Positions 43,095-51,438 of a DNA stretch of 64,000 bases are shown in pieces. The stretch comes from Nitrososphaerota archaeon. GTDB lineage: Archaea; Thermoproteota; Nitrososphaeria; Nitrososphaerales; Nitrosopumilaceae. A program made the position numbers and the translations under genes. The stretch is taken from assembly GCA_021325615.1 (NCBI GenBank), contig JAJPGU010000028.1, positions 27,168 through 91,167 on the forward strand, in the 5' to 3' direction. The notes under the pieces were generated by a model. The model saw nothing but the letters and a program-made list of their open reading frames with translations. It was not told where the DNA came from and made no database searches. Within the stretch, counting starts at the first letter, position 1. Each line of letters begins with the position of its first letter.

Positions 43095-44231
43095 TCAGGT
43101 ATTCTGGGCTGTCTCACTTCTGAGTTTTTTTGTGGTCTGGCTTTCTATGTGATCGAAAAGTTCTAGAATCTTCTTCTTGTTTGCCTGCAGATATTCATAT
43201 CCCTTGTCTGCCAGCCTTATTCTGAAAAACCTGATGTCACGATGTTCCTCGAAAAAGTGCTCTATCATCTGGGCGCCTTTCTTACCTGGGTCGATGAATA
43301 CATCCATCTTTGCTAGGACATCGTCGACGTCGCCTTTTTCAATCGCAGTTTTGACTGCCTGGACTGCCTCGCTAATCTCTTTGAGGTGTTGGACCAACAA
43401 CGGATTGATTTTCTTGGTAGTGCCAAAAAGACCCTTTTTCTCGACGCCTATTTTGGCAGCAAGTTCGGGGGCAATCTCGTATTCCTCAACCTTCCCAAGA
43501 CCTATGTTTTTGTCGACCTTGACAAGGAGTCCCTTTTCCAATAGTTTTTTTGCCGCGTCTTCCACTTCGGCCTTTCCTAGCATCGTTGTCCATACTATCT
43601 GCCCAACCTTGTGATATCCTTGCCTTACTGATTCTAAAACCACGACTTCCACTATTCTCCTGTATCCCTCATCTGCTTTGGCATTTTCAAAATCCCTGTC
43701 CCTTACTGCCTTTTTCGCATTCTTGACATCGATCTCTATGGAGCGTTTCAAGGCCTCGATGGATTCTGGTATGCTGTTCAGGAGGGAATGATAGCATGCC
43801 TTGTTGTACCATGACATGCCGTCAGTAGGGTTTATCTCAATTGATTTTTCGACGCATTCTAGGGCTTTTTCATAGTTTTTCTGTCTGTAGTAAATGAGCC
43901 CCTTGAGGTTCCAGGCTTCGGAGTTGGTGACATCTATCTCATGTACCTTGTTGTAGGATTCCATAGCGCCTGCAAAATCGCCCATGTGAAACCTTGCATA
44001 CCCAAGTTTCAGTATTGAATCGACATGACCCGGATCAATCTGTATTGCAGCCTCAAAGGCTGCAGCGGCTTCTTCCATCTTTTCGTCAGCCATCATGGAG
44101 ATTCCCTTTTTGAACATCTTGTCTCTGGTGTAATTTGGATTTGCCAGTTTGGACTCGGATACCTCCGGCGAAGTATCTGGAACGTCGTCTCCCTTCGAAG
44201 GCTGAGTGCTACCCTTGAATAATTTTTTCAC
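43095..44231 (-). CDS. tetratricopeptide-repeat protein with winged-helix-like C-terminus
   Basis: Residues about 35-175 hold four TPR units (AAAAFEAAIQIDPGHVDSILKLGYA, AMESYNKVHEIDVTNSEAW, ALECVEKSIEINPTDGMSW, SIEALKRSIEID). A region like a winged helix follows (KVGQIVWTTMLGKAEVEDAAKKLLEKGLLV), and then a coiled C-terminal part. It is a cytosolic protein-interaction scaffold. It is divergent from the collagen-like gene across 126 bases. Targets unknown. Confidence 0.75.
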   Translation of the reverse strand: MKKLFKGSTQPSKGDDVPDTSPEVSESKLANPNYTRDKMFKKGISMMADEKMEEAAAAFEAAIQIDPGHVDSILKLGYARFHMGDFAGAMESYNKVHEIDVTNSEAWNLKGLIYYRQKNYEKALECVEKSIEINPTDGMSWYNKACYHSLLNSIPESIEALKRSIEIDVKNAKKAVRDRDFENAKADEGYRRIVEVVVLESVRQGYHKVGQIVWTTMLGKAEVEDAAKKLLEKGLLVKVDKNIGLGKVEEYEIAPELAAKIGVEKKGLFGTTKKINPLLVQHLKEISEAVQAVKTAIEKGDVDDVLAKMDVFIDPGKKGAQMIEHFFEEHRDIRFFRIRLADKGYEYLQANKKKILELFDHIESQTTKKLRSETAQNT

Positions 44232-44357
44232 GATTGGTAAAATATGGATTTTCCGTAGATAAATACTATTCCGGTAGTCTAAAAAGCAAATTTTATTGGC
44301 AAACGGCCTTTATAACGCCTGATAAATACAAAAATACTCAGGTATTACACCTAGGAT

Positions 44358-45770
44358 ATGTCAGCCAGAGATAGGACTATAGAGATTACTGGGGATTCGC
44401 CATTCAAACTAACATCTGGAGTATTCGAGGTTCAGATTTCTATCTGCGACTATCCTCCTACCCAGGAGGACATAAAACGCAGGAACTTTCCGGCGATATG
44501 GAAAGATAACTTTCATCTGAGGGTAAAGGACAGGAAATTCGTTCAGGTTCTCGGCTCTTCTAGAAACCCCATCCCTGATTTTGTTTTTACTAGGGACTCC
44601 GTATGGATTGTGATACTAGACCAGTTCTCCTCAATTAACGGCGCATTCCAATTTGAAATGCCAAAAACTGAGGGGGAGATACCGCCCCCAACACCTGAAA
44701 GAGAGCAGCCAGAACGGCCGCAAAAAACTTTAACTGCCGAACACCATTATCCGCAGCCCGGGACGCCAGGTCCTAGGGGCCCAGTGGGGCCAGCAGGTGT
44801 TCAGGGACCTCCAGGCCAGCCGGGCCCGCAAGGTCCTTCCGGTCCTATGGGTATGCCCGGCCCTCAGGGAGACAAGGGTGTCCCTGGCCCGCAGGGACCG
44901 CAGGGAGACAAGGGACCTCCAGGCCCGCCTGGGGATAAAGGGGACAGGGGAGACAAGGGACCAACGGGAGACAAGGGGATTACGGGTGATAAAGGCCCTT
45001 CAGGAGACAAAGGTCCTAGGGGTGATAAAGGCGAGACCGGCGACAAGGGAGACAAGGGAGACAAGGGAGACAAGGGCGAGAAAGGGATAACTGGCGAGAT
45101 AGGCCCGTCCGGAGACAAAGGCCCGACGGGACAGCAAGGCCCGCCAGGTGATAAAGGAATTCTGGGCCCGCCAGGGGAAAAAGGCCCAAAGGGCCCATCC
45201 GGCATTATAGGAGACAAGGGACCACTGGGTCCTCAAGGCCCTCAGGGAGACAAGGGACTTACAGGCCCTCAGGGACCTCCGGGAGACAAAGGTCCTCAAG
45301 GCCCTCAAGGACCTCCGGGAGAAAAGGGACTCACAGGGATACCGGGACCGCAGGGGGAAAAAGGACCTAGGGGCTTGCCAGGTCCTCCTGGAGAGCAAGG
45401 TTCCCGGGGCCCGCCGGGCCCGCAAGGTCCTCCAGGTCCTCAAGGCATACAGGGTCCGCAGGGAGATAAGGGACCGCTAGGTCCTCAGGGACAATCAGGA
45501 GACAAAGGTCCTCAAGGAGTTCAGGGTCCTCAAGGGGATAAGGGTGTCACGGGACCTCCTGGACCTGCCGGTGACAAGGGGCCATCTGGGCCTCAGGGTC
45601 CAATGGGTGACCAAGGTCCTAGAGGACCTCCGGGACCACCGGGACCTCCGGGACAGCCAGGGTTCTCAGAACAACAAAAACAGCTCATTACTCAGCTTCT
45701 AGAAATCTTGGCATCAAAGAATCTCATAACCACTGAACAGCAAATAAAACTGCTAAGCTTCCTGTACTAG
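44358..45770 (+). CDS. collagen-like protein with 100 Gly-X-Y triplets
   Basis: The 470-residue protein has three parts. Residues 1-134 are a globular head ([33 protein letters not shown]) and a Pro/Glu-rich linker. Residues 135-434 are exactly 100 consecutive Gly-X-Y triplets without interruption, rich in GPP, GPQ and GDK (21 GDK). Lys followed by Gly-Asp/Glu across triplets is the electrostatic pattern that stabilises bacterial collagen triple helices in the absence of hydroxyproline. Residues 437-470 form a Leu/Ile helix ([14 protein letters not shown]) suited to trimerisation. No signal peptide or membrane segment is visible, so its location is uncertain. The function is unknown; a structural or surface fibre is inferred. 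Confidence 0.88.
   Translation: MSARDRTIEITGDSPFKLTSGVFEVQISICDYPPTQEDIKRRNFPAIWKDNFHLRVKDRKFVQVLGSSRNPIPDFVFTRDSVWIVILDQFSSINGAFQFEMPKTEGEIPPPTPEREQPERPQKTLTAEHHYPQPGTPGPRGPVGPAGVQGPPGQPGPQGPSGPMGMPGPQGDKGVPGPQGPQGDKGPPGPPGDKGDRGDKGPTGDKGITGDKGPSGDKGPRGDKGETGDKGDKGDKGDKGEKGITGEIGPSGDKGPTGQQGPPGDKGILGPPGEKGPKGPSGIIGDKGPLGPQGPQGDKGLTGPQGPPGDKGPQGPQGPPGEKGLTGIPGPQGEKGPRGLPGPPGEQGSRGPPGPQGPPGPQGIQGPQGDKGPLGPQGQSGDKGPQGVQGPQGDKGVTGPPGPAGDKGPSGPQGPMGDQGPRGPPGPPGPPGQPGFSEQQKQLITQLLEILASKNLITTEQQIKLLSFLY
44760..45659 (+). repeat. 900-bp collagen triplet repeat tract
   Basis: This is the DNA of the 100 Gly-X-Y triplets. Short units such as ggagacaag and ggtcctcaaggc recur at many offsets but with mixed codons, so the tract is an old protein repeat rather than a recent exact tandem expansion. 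It is G-rich on the coding strand. Confidence 0.85.
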
Positions 45771-45787
45771 CGTGCTCTCGACTGGAA

Positions 45788-45846
45788 AATATTTTTGAAA
45801 ATCCAAGCGTCGCAGAAATTTTTGAATCAAAATAAAGAATTTTTTT
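45788..45846 (+). terminator. T-tract termination region after the collagen-like gene
   Basis: Runs ATATTTTTG, AATTTTTG and AATTTTTTT follow the stop codon at 45770 within 80 bases. Archaeal RNA polymerase terminates at such T-tracts. No strong hairpin is needed or seen here. Confidence 0.35.
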
Positions 45847-45907
45847 CCCCGAGTCTGTCAATTGCCAAGAGGCGCAAAGACAGGCCGGTGTCCCTTAAAA
45901 TATTGAA

Positions 45908-45933
45908 ATTATCGCCTGATGCCAAGCGATAAT
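45908..45933 (-). terminator. hairpin after the 45-codon basic protein gene
   Basis: A perfect 8-bp stem ATTATCGC/GCGATAAT with a 10-nt loop begins ten bases past the stop of the minus-strand basic protein gene and is followed on that strand by T-rich sequence. It may be a terminator or a 3' mRNA stem-loop. Confidence 0.4.
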
Positions 45934-45942
45934 CTCTTGGTT

Positions 45943-46080
45943 TTATCTTCTGCGCTTTGCTGAAGATCTTTTTTTAGATTTTTTTACGGCTTTTCTCTTT
46001 GCTGCAGATCTTCTCTTTGGAGCTTTTCTCTTTGGAGCGGATCGTCTAGCAGCTTTTTTAGCGCGTCTTTTGGTTGCCAT
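45943..46080 (-). CDS. Lys/Arg/Ala-rich histone-H1-like protein, 45 aa
   Basis: The 45-codon frame starts MATKRRAKKAARRS and continues with APKRKAPKRRSAAKRKA and KKSKKRSSAKRRR. More than half the residues are Lys or Arg, spaced by Ala, Ser and Pro as in the C-terminal tails of histone H1 and bacterial H1-like proteins. It should bind nucleic acid nonspecifically and may compact DNA or act near the ribosome. The composition is too biased for chance, and an 8-bp hairpin follows the stop. It lies downstream of the zinc-ribbon gene on the same strand. Confidence 0.65.
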   Translation of the reverse strand: MATKRRAKKAARRSAPKRKAPKRRSAAKRKAVKKSKKRSSAKRRR

Positions 46081-46193
46081 TGTGACCATTTACATTTCAC
46101 TTGTTTTTCTATCGTTACGCTTAAGAAAATTACACTAAATGATGATATTGTATCAACAATTTCTTTACAAATTTTGAAAAACTTGATCGGTTT

Positions 46194-46370
46194 TTAGTAA
46201 ACTGATTCTGCAGAGGGCCTTCTGCCCTGCAGCCAAGATGTCTGACCGCATTGAACGCATCGATACTTCCGCCTTCTCTTGTAGGTGACTATCTCTGGCA
46301 TGAAAATTATCTCATGCCTTGTCATTGAAAGACATCTTTTGCACCATTTTTCCTCAGTTTCCTTTTCCAT
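46194..46370 (-). CDS. small zinc-ribbon protein, 58 aa
   Basis: The 58-codon frame starts MEKETEEKWCKRCLSM and has a second knuckle RKYRCVQCGQTSW. The two CxxC pairs (C10/C13 and C38/C41), 25 residues apart, form a treble-clef or ribbon zinc site. The middle (YKRRRKYR) is basic and suits RNA or DNA binding. It starts 33 bases downstream of the DRG-type GTPase gene in the same direction and is probably cotranscribed. Confidence 0.7.
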   Translation of the reverse strand: MEKETEEKWCKRCLSMTRHEIIFMPEIVTYKRRRKYRCVQCGQTSWLQGRRPSAESVY

Positions 46371-46403
46371 AATCTTATACTGTCACAGATGAAAATTTGA
46401 TTG

Positions 46404-47504
46404 CTACTTGCTTTTTACGATGGTAAGTACGTCTTCGTCCTCCATGGTGTGGTTGAGGCCGACCCTCTGACCGCCAAACTTGACGCTCTTTCCCCATACT
46501 AGGGCATATCGGAAATCTTTTTTCAGGTCACGGTGAAGCTTGTTGCAAACGTCGAGAACGGTAGAGTTTCGTCGAACTATTAAGGGCTCGACGTAATCCG
46601 TCTCTCCCCCTTTTGGCCTCATGTAGATGCGGATAAAGTCGAGTTTTTCGTATATCTTGTCCTTTAGGGCGTTGACGTTGACATCTGCATCGGCCGATAT
46701 CGGTATTATCTTTGATTTGACTTTTTCCTGGAGTTCATTTAGGAATCCTTGGTTTACCAGATCAATTTTGTTCATGACGGTAAGTGAATCCACATAAAAC
46801 TTGTTTCCAGATACATAATCGATTAATTGTTCCGAATCTATGTCTTCTCGTATCAAGACACGTGCATTATTGATGCCGTAAACTCTGAGGATGTCCTTTA
46901 GCAGGCTTATTGACATTTTTGTGATTGGTATCTGCTGGCTAACTGCAATGCCGCCATCGCCAGTTTTCTCTATGACGATGTTGGGGGGCCTCTGGTCAAG
47001 CCTAATCCCGATATTCCCAAGTTCTGTCCTTATGACATCCTCGTGATACGGCTGAAAAACATCAAGAACTATCAATACCAGGTCTGCACTCTTTGCAACT
47101 GCAAGGACTCTCTTGCCCAATCCCTTGCCAGTGGATGCCCCCTTGATAATTCCTGGGAGGTCGAGGACTTGGATCTTTGCACCGCGATGCTCCATCATCC
47201 CTGGGACCACGGTCGTGGTCGTGAATTGAAAAGCTCCCACCGCAGATTTTGCCCCCGTGAGTCTGTTCAACAGTGTGGATTTGCCTACGCTTGGAAGGCC
47301 TATGAAAACTACTGTAGCATCCCCGCTCCGCTTGACATCAAAACCGACGGAGCTTCCCGAACCCCTGGACTTTACCTCATCTTGCTCCCTTCTCAGCTTG
47401 GCTAGCTTTGCCTTTAGAAGACCAATGTGGTGCTCCGTAGCCTTGTTGATCTGGGTCTTGGCCATCTCGTCCTTTATGGCTTGGATCTTCTCGGGAATTC
47501 CCAT
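46404..47504 (-). CDS. DRG-family GTPase (Obg-like with TGS domain)
   Basis: The 366-residue protein starts MGIPEKIQAIKDEMAKTQ (ATG 47504; the longer frame to 47633 overlaps the DedA-like gene). A helical N-terminal region precedes the G domain: VVFIGLPSVGKSTLLNRLTG (Walker A), VLDLPGIIKGASTGKGLG (G3), TVMNKID (G4) and IPISAD (G5). The C-terminal TGS domain is about 290-366. DRG proteins associate with translating ribosomes and in eukaryotes need a zinc-finger partner; a small zinc-ribbon gene follows here. Length and order match archaeal DRG. Confidence 0.9.
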   Translation of the reverse strand: MGIPEKIQAIKDEMAKTQINKATEHHIGLLKAKLAKLRREQDEVKSRGSGSSVGFDVKRSGDATVVFIGLPSVGKSTLLNRLTGAKSAVGAFQFTTTTVVPGMMEHRGAKIQVLDLPGIIKGASTGKGLGKRVLAVAKSADLVLIVLDVFQPYHEDVIRTELGNIGIRLDQRPPNIVIEKTGDGGIAVSQQIPITKMSISLLKDILRVYGINNARVLIREDIDSEQLIDYVSGNKFYVDSLTVMNKIDLVNQGFLNELQEKVKSKIIPISADADVNVNALKDKIYEKLDFIRIYMRPKGGETDYVEPLIVRRNSTVLDVCNKLHRDLKKDFRYALVWGKSVKFGGQRVGLNHTMEDEDVLTIVKSK

Positions 47505-47553
47505 GGTATCTGTTGATCGAATGCCGAATAAAATCTTACTAAGTTCTACATGC

Positions 47554-48051
47554 CTACAGTTTGAGGGTGTTAAAATATTGGACGAACAGGTTGCCAAAGT
47601 AGACTGAGGCAAAAGCGCTTGCAGTCCTTGCAACCGCCATGGAAATTGCGAATTTCTTGAAATTGTATCTCTGGACTCCGGCGATTATTGTTACAATCTC
47701 GGTTAGTATCGGTACTAGGCTCAGGGCAAATATGATTATCCATCCATGTCTACTGAGCCTCTCAGAATTCTTGCTGTAATGTCCCTCATTATGCGCCTTC
47801 CTTAGCAGCCTGTACATCTTTTTCCCATCCTGTCCTATGAAATATGTGACGATTCCGCCAACCACAGACCCCGTTGACATCACCAAAAAAACCAAGAGCG
47901 GGTTTTCTCCGTCCAAAAGCAACGCCGTGGAGGTGAGCACAATGGGAAATGGTATTATCGAAGCAAAAACGCAGTTAAGAAAGAGTCCCTCCAGTCCGTA
48001 TTGCACAAAGAATGGATTCTGGAGAATGGTCTTTAGAAAATCAATGAACAC
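47554..48051 (-). CDS. DedA/VTT-like (YqaA-type) membrane protein
   Basis: The 165-residue integral membrane protein has about four hydrophobic segments. It contains FASIIPFPIVLTSTALLLDG and VPILTEIVTIIAGVQRYNFKKFA, which match the SNARE-associated/VTT fold. Such proteins are linked to lipid scrambling or membrane homeostasis. It is followed by the DRG gene after 49 bases. Confidence 0.75.
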   Translation of the reverse strand: MFIDFLKTILQNPFFVQYGLEGLFLNCVFASIIPFPIVLTSTALLLDGENPLLVFLVMSTGSVVGGIVTYFIGQDGKKMYRLLRKAHNEGHYSKNSERLSRHGWIIIFALSLVPILTEIVTIIAGVQRYNFKKFAISMAVARTASAFASVYFGNLFVQYFNTLKL

Positions 48052-48099
48052 TGTGAAGGTATGAAATGCCGTGACTATTTAATTCAACAAGCAGCATAC

Positions 48100-48348
48100 T
48101 TAGGGCGTTTGCCCGCCTCTGTCGCTTTTCCCCCTTGAATAAAGCAGATTCCCCTCCTTTTTGACGTATATGATCCGGGAGGCCGGTACCACCTGGAAAT
48201 CCTCTGAAATTCTGAGGAACTCTGGAATTGTCACCTCTCTGACGGCACCAAGATCGAGGTAACCTACGAGATAAAGCCCGGGGTTGTCGTGGTGTAATGC
48301 CCGGCTGAAAATTTCCGCGAGGGCCCCTTTACGTGTCATGAGTCTCAT
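48100..48348 (-). CDS. DUF504-like protein, 82 aa
   Basis: The sequence shows ALHHDNPGLYLVGYLDLGAVREVTI, then VVPASRIIYVKKEGNLLYSR. This matches the layout of the DUF504 family (short alpha/beta, IPxHRI then basic strand). Members often neighbour RNA-processing genes. The assignment is by pattern only. Confidence 0.5.
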   Translation of the reverse strand: MRLMTRKGALAEIFSRALHHDNPGLYLVGYLDLGAVREVTIPEFLRISEDFQVVPASRIIYVKKEGNLLYSRGKSDRGGQTP

Positions 48349-48430
48349 ACGGCACCTAAATATTTTAGATATCTTCGCACCAAGTCCATAAGAGTTAGGT
48401 ATTTTATAATCATGAAATTAACAGGGAGAG

Positions 48431-48736
48431 ATGGTGTCAAAATTGGGTCTCAGCCTTGACAAACCGATCTATTCGGAAGGGGAGTTTGTGAAGCTGAAGC
48501 TCGATTATGATTCGCAAAGCCAGAAACAGATCCTGCATGTGATAGTCTACGATCCATCCGAGAGGGAGTCATTTAGCGCGGACCAGTACCTAGGCTCCCT
48601 GAAGGGAGGCTGTTCAATGGTCTTGAAGTTTGACACTAAAAATTGGGCGGTTTCTGGTCGTTACAAGGTGGCCTCATGGGACCAGGAAGGAACACGAAAG
48701 GAAGTCTTTTTCCAGTTAAAGGCAAGAAACCAATGA
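48431..48736 (+). CDS. small Ig-like beta-sandwich protein, 101 aa
   Basis: The protein has LSLDKPIYSEGEFVKLKLDYD, ILHVIVYDPSERESF, and SGRYKVASWDQEGTRKEVFFQL. These are successive beta strands of an Ig-like or MG2-type fold. It has no signal peptide. The function is unknown. It lies 72 bases before the phosphatase gene on the same strand. Confidence 0.5.
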   Translation: MVSKLGLSLDKPIYSEGEFVKLKLDYDSQSQKQILHVIVYDPSERESFSADQYLGSLKGGCSMVLKFDTKNWAVSGRYKVASWDQEGTRKEVFFQLKARNQ

Positions 48737-48808
48737 CGGGGGGATATTGCATTTTGATAATCTCTGTTTGGTATCAGTTATTACCGGCTACCTCGGTATT
48801 CGGCTTTA

Positions 48809-49507
48809 ATGAAGCCCAAGATCTTTGCAGTGGACATTGACGGCACAATAACTGACAGCAAGGGGGGCCGTGTAGATCTTGACGCGCTAGCAGCACTTCG
48901 ATTCCTTGTGAAACTTGGGCACAAGGTAATCTATGTCACCGGGAGATCCTCTATAGAGGCATACGTGTTATCGGTGTTCGGGGGCACTACTAGAATCGCA
49001 GTTGGTGAAAATGGCGGAATCATCACCTCGGGGCCAAACGAGCACAGGTTGATTGGAAATAGGGGGGAATGCCTGAAAGCTTTTGAAATCGTCAAAGCTG
49101 GGATTCCCCAAGCTGTGGAAAAGCCCGTCTTTCCTAGGATCACCGAGGTGGTTCTAGAAAGGAATTTTGACATTGCGGTCGGGAAAAAAATCCTTTCAGA
49201 AAAAAGCCTTGACGTACAATTATCCGACAGCATGTATGCATACCACATAAATTCAAAAGGTGTCAACAAGGCCAATGGTTTCCTTGAGGTGATGAAGATG
49301 TTCTCGGCTAGTAGCCAGGACGTGATAGCGATTGGAGACAGCGAGACTGACATTCCGCTCTTTAAACTGGCAGGAATAAGCGTCGCGATGGGTAATGCGC
49401 CTGAGGAAGTAAAATCCCAAGCCACGATGGCAGTACAAGGAAGGGAAGGAGATGGCGTAATAGAGGCGCTTGAAAAAATTGAATTAAAACTGCAAGCGAG
49501 GCAATAG
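48809..49507 (+). CDS. HAD phosphatase, archaeal phosphoglycolate phosphatase type
   Basis: The 232-residue Cof-type HAD has FAVDIDGTITD, VIYVTGRSS, a Lys near the cap (NKANGFLEVM) and VIAIGDSETDIPLF. The archaeal TA0175-like group dephosphorylates 2-phosphoglycolate. Substrate is by family only. The argS ATG follows its stop after one base. Confidence 0.82.
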   Translation: MKPKIFAVDIDGTITDSKGGRVDLDALAALRFLVKLGHKVIYVTGRSSIEAYVLSVFGGTTRIAVGENGGIITSGPNEHRLIGNRGECLKAFEIVKAGIPQAVEKPVFPRITEVVLERNFDIAVGKKILSEKSLDVQLSDSMYAYHINSKGVNKANGFLEVMKMFSASSQDVIAIGDSETDIPLFKLAGISVAMGNAPEEVKSQATMAVQGREGDGVIEALEKIELKLQARQ

Positions 49508-49508
49508 C

Positions 49509-51395
49509 ATGACGATGAGATTGTTTCTTGAGGGGGTAAAGTCAAAGGTCCGGGAGATCTCCGCCGACCTTGGTTATCCAGCTGTAAGTTTTGAAGTCAC
49601 AGAAACATCCAAGCAAGACTTTGGGGATGCCAGCTGCAACATCGGGTTCCTTCTCTCAAAACACCTCAAGAAAAGACCATCAGACATAGCCCAATCCATT
49701 GCAGAAAGGTACAAGGATGACATGGGAATGATGGTGTCTGAGGTAAACGTCCACCCATCTGGATATCTGAACTTCGTAGCAAATTATTCCAACCTTTTGA
49801 AATCGATCATGACATCCTCCCAGGACCCTAATTATGGAAGTTTTGATCTTGGAAAAAACTCTCCTACCGTACTAGAACACACTAGCGTAAATCCAAACAA
49901 GGCCCTTCACATAGGGCATGTGAGAAACATCATCATAGGGGATACCATAGGGCGCATACTAAGAAAGGCAAACTACGACGTAAGAGTTTTGAACTATGTG
50001 GATGATTCGGGCCTTCAGGTTGCCGACATAATTGTTGGGCTTCTGTACGGGGGTTTTGCAAAGGAGCCTCCAAAGGGGCAGAAATTCGATCATTATTGCG
50101 GCGATATGGTGTACGTCAGCATTACTGCAAGGTATGAGCAAGAGCCCCAACTTGCGGAGAAACGGAGCATCGTCCTAAAAGAACTGGAGGAGGGAAAGTC
50201 AGAGACGGCAAAGTTCGGAGATGAAATAACAAGAAGAGTATTGGAGGAGCAGCTCAAAACCTGCTGGCGGCTTGGGGCCACATATGACTGCCTGAACTTC
50301 GAGTCTCAAATTGTAAGGTCGGGGCTATGGAAACTTGTGTTTGAAAGGATGAAGTCTATGGGAATTGCATATCTTGAAAAGGAAGGCAAGAATGCGGGCT
50401 GCTGGGTGGTAAAATCCGATTCAGAGGATGAGGAAGACAAGATTCTTGTCAGAAGCAACGGAATTGCCACCTATATCGCGAAGGATATTCCATATGCCTG
50501 TTGGAAGCTGGGGATGCTTGACGACCCATTTCAGTACAGGCAATACTATGTCCAGAGAGACAAGCGGGTGCTGTGGGAGACGACCCTTGAAAAGACGGGC
50601 ACGAAACTTGACTTTACCGGGGATAGGGTCATAACAGTTATCGATTCGAGGCAGGCAAGGCTGCAAAAAATCATAACGAAAATCATTTCTGGTTTCCAGT
50701 CACCAGGCAAGTCATACGTGCATCTGGGATACGAGTCAGTAACGCTTAGTCCGGGAACGGCCAAAACCCTCAATCTGGACACCGGGGGAAAATCGGCTCA
50801 GATGTCTGGCAGAAAAGGTATCTATGTCAACGCAGACTATGTACTCGACATTCTTGGCGTCAGGACCTATGAGGAGGCAAAAAAGAGAAACCCTGAACTT
50901 GATGAGCCCGCACTTGTAAAAATTGCCGAACAAGTTGCGGTGGGAGCCCTAAGGTATGCGATGATAAAACAGGACCTTGACAAGATAATCATGTTTGACA
51001 TGTCAGAGTCACTCAGCTTGGAGGGTGACACAGGACCATACATACAATATGCGTATGCGCGCGCAGTAAGGATCCTTGAAAAAGCAGGAGTGATGCCGGA
51101 CTGCGACCATGGTTTTGAAATGCTTTCTACACCATATGAGAAAAATCTGGCTAAGGCGATAGGAAAGTTTGATATGCAGGTGGAGGATTCGGCAAAAAAC
51201 CTGTCGCCAAAAATAATAGCTCGGTACTGCTATGAGTTGAGCGTATCTTTCAACTCGTTCTATGAGCACGTCAAGGTCCTTGGGGCAGAATCTGAAGCCT
51301 TGGTAACCGCAAGGCTCTGTCTTGTACGTTCATTCAGGGAGACGCTTGGCAAGGCGCTTTTCCTCTTGGGTATTGACGCCCCTGAAAGGATGTGA
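49509..51395 (+). CDS. argS: arginyl-tRNA synthetase
   Basis: The 628-residue class I enzyme has the ArgS N-terminal domain (SFEVTETSKQDFGDASCN). HIGH is in NPNKALHIGHVRN. The KMSKS loop is replaced by the MSGRKG form (SAQMSGRKGIYVNADY). The C-terminal DALR anticodon-binding domain includes QYAYARAVRIL and YELSVSFNSFY. It is probably coupled to the preceding phosphatase (one-base gap). Start is ATG 49509 or 49515. Confidence 0.92.
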   Translation: MTMRLFLEGVKSKVREISADLGYPAVSFEVTETSKQDFGDASCNIGFLLSKHLKKRPSDIAQSIAERYKDDMGMMVSEVNVHPSGYLNFVANYSNLLKSIMTSSQDPNYGSFDLGKNSPTVLEHTSVNPNKALHIGHVRNIIIGDTIGRILRKANYDVRVLNYVDDSGLQVADIIVGLLYGGFAKEPPKGQKFDHYCGDMVYVSITARYEQEPQLAEKRSIVLKELEEGKSETAKFGDEITRRVLEEQLKTCWRLGATYDCLNFESQIVRSGLWKLVFERMKSMGIAYLEKEGKNAGCWVVKSDSEDEEDKILVRSNGIATYIAKDIPYACWKLGMLDDPFQYRQYYVQRDKRVLWETTLEKTGTKLDFTGDRVITVIDSRQARLQKIITKIISGFQSPGKSYVHLGYESVTLSPGTAKTLNLDTGGKSAQMSGRKGIYVNADYVLDILGVRTYEEAKKRNPELDEPALVKIAEQVAVGALRYAMIKQDLDKIIMFDMSESLSLEGDTGPYIQYAYARAVRILEKAGVMPDCDHGFEMLSTPYEKNLAKAIGKFDMQVEDSAKNLSPKIIARYCYELSVSFNSFYEHVKVLGAESEALVTARLCLVRSFRETLGKALFLLGIDAPERM

Positions 51396-51438
51396 GAGGT
51401 TTAGAAATGCTATTATCAGCATACCATTAGGCATAGTT

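Noticed and set aside
45000..45443. 147-codon Arg/Ser-rich minus-strand open frame
   Set aside because: Low-complexity antisense translation of the collagen repeat.
44760..45659. G/C-rich short repeats suggesting a minisatellite or CRISPR
   Set aside because: The repetition is explained entirely by Gly-X-Y codons of the collagen-like protein; units are not exact and have no spacers.
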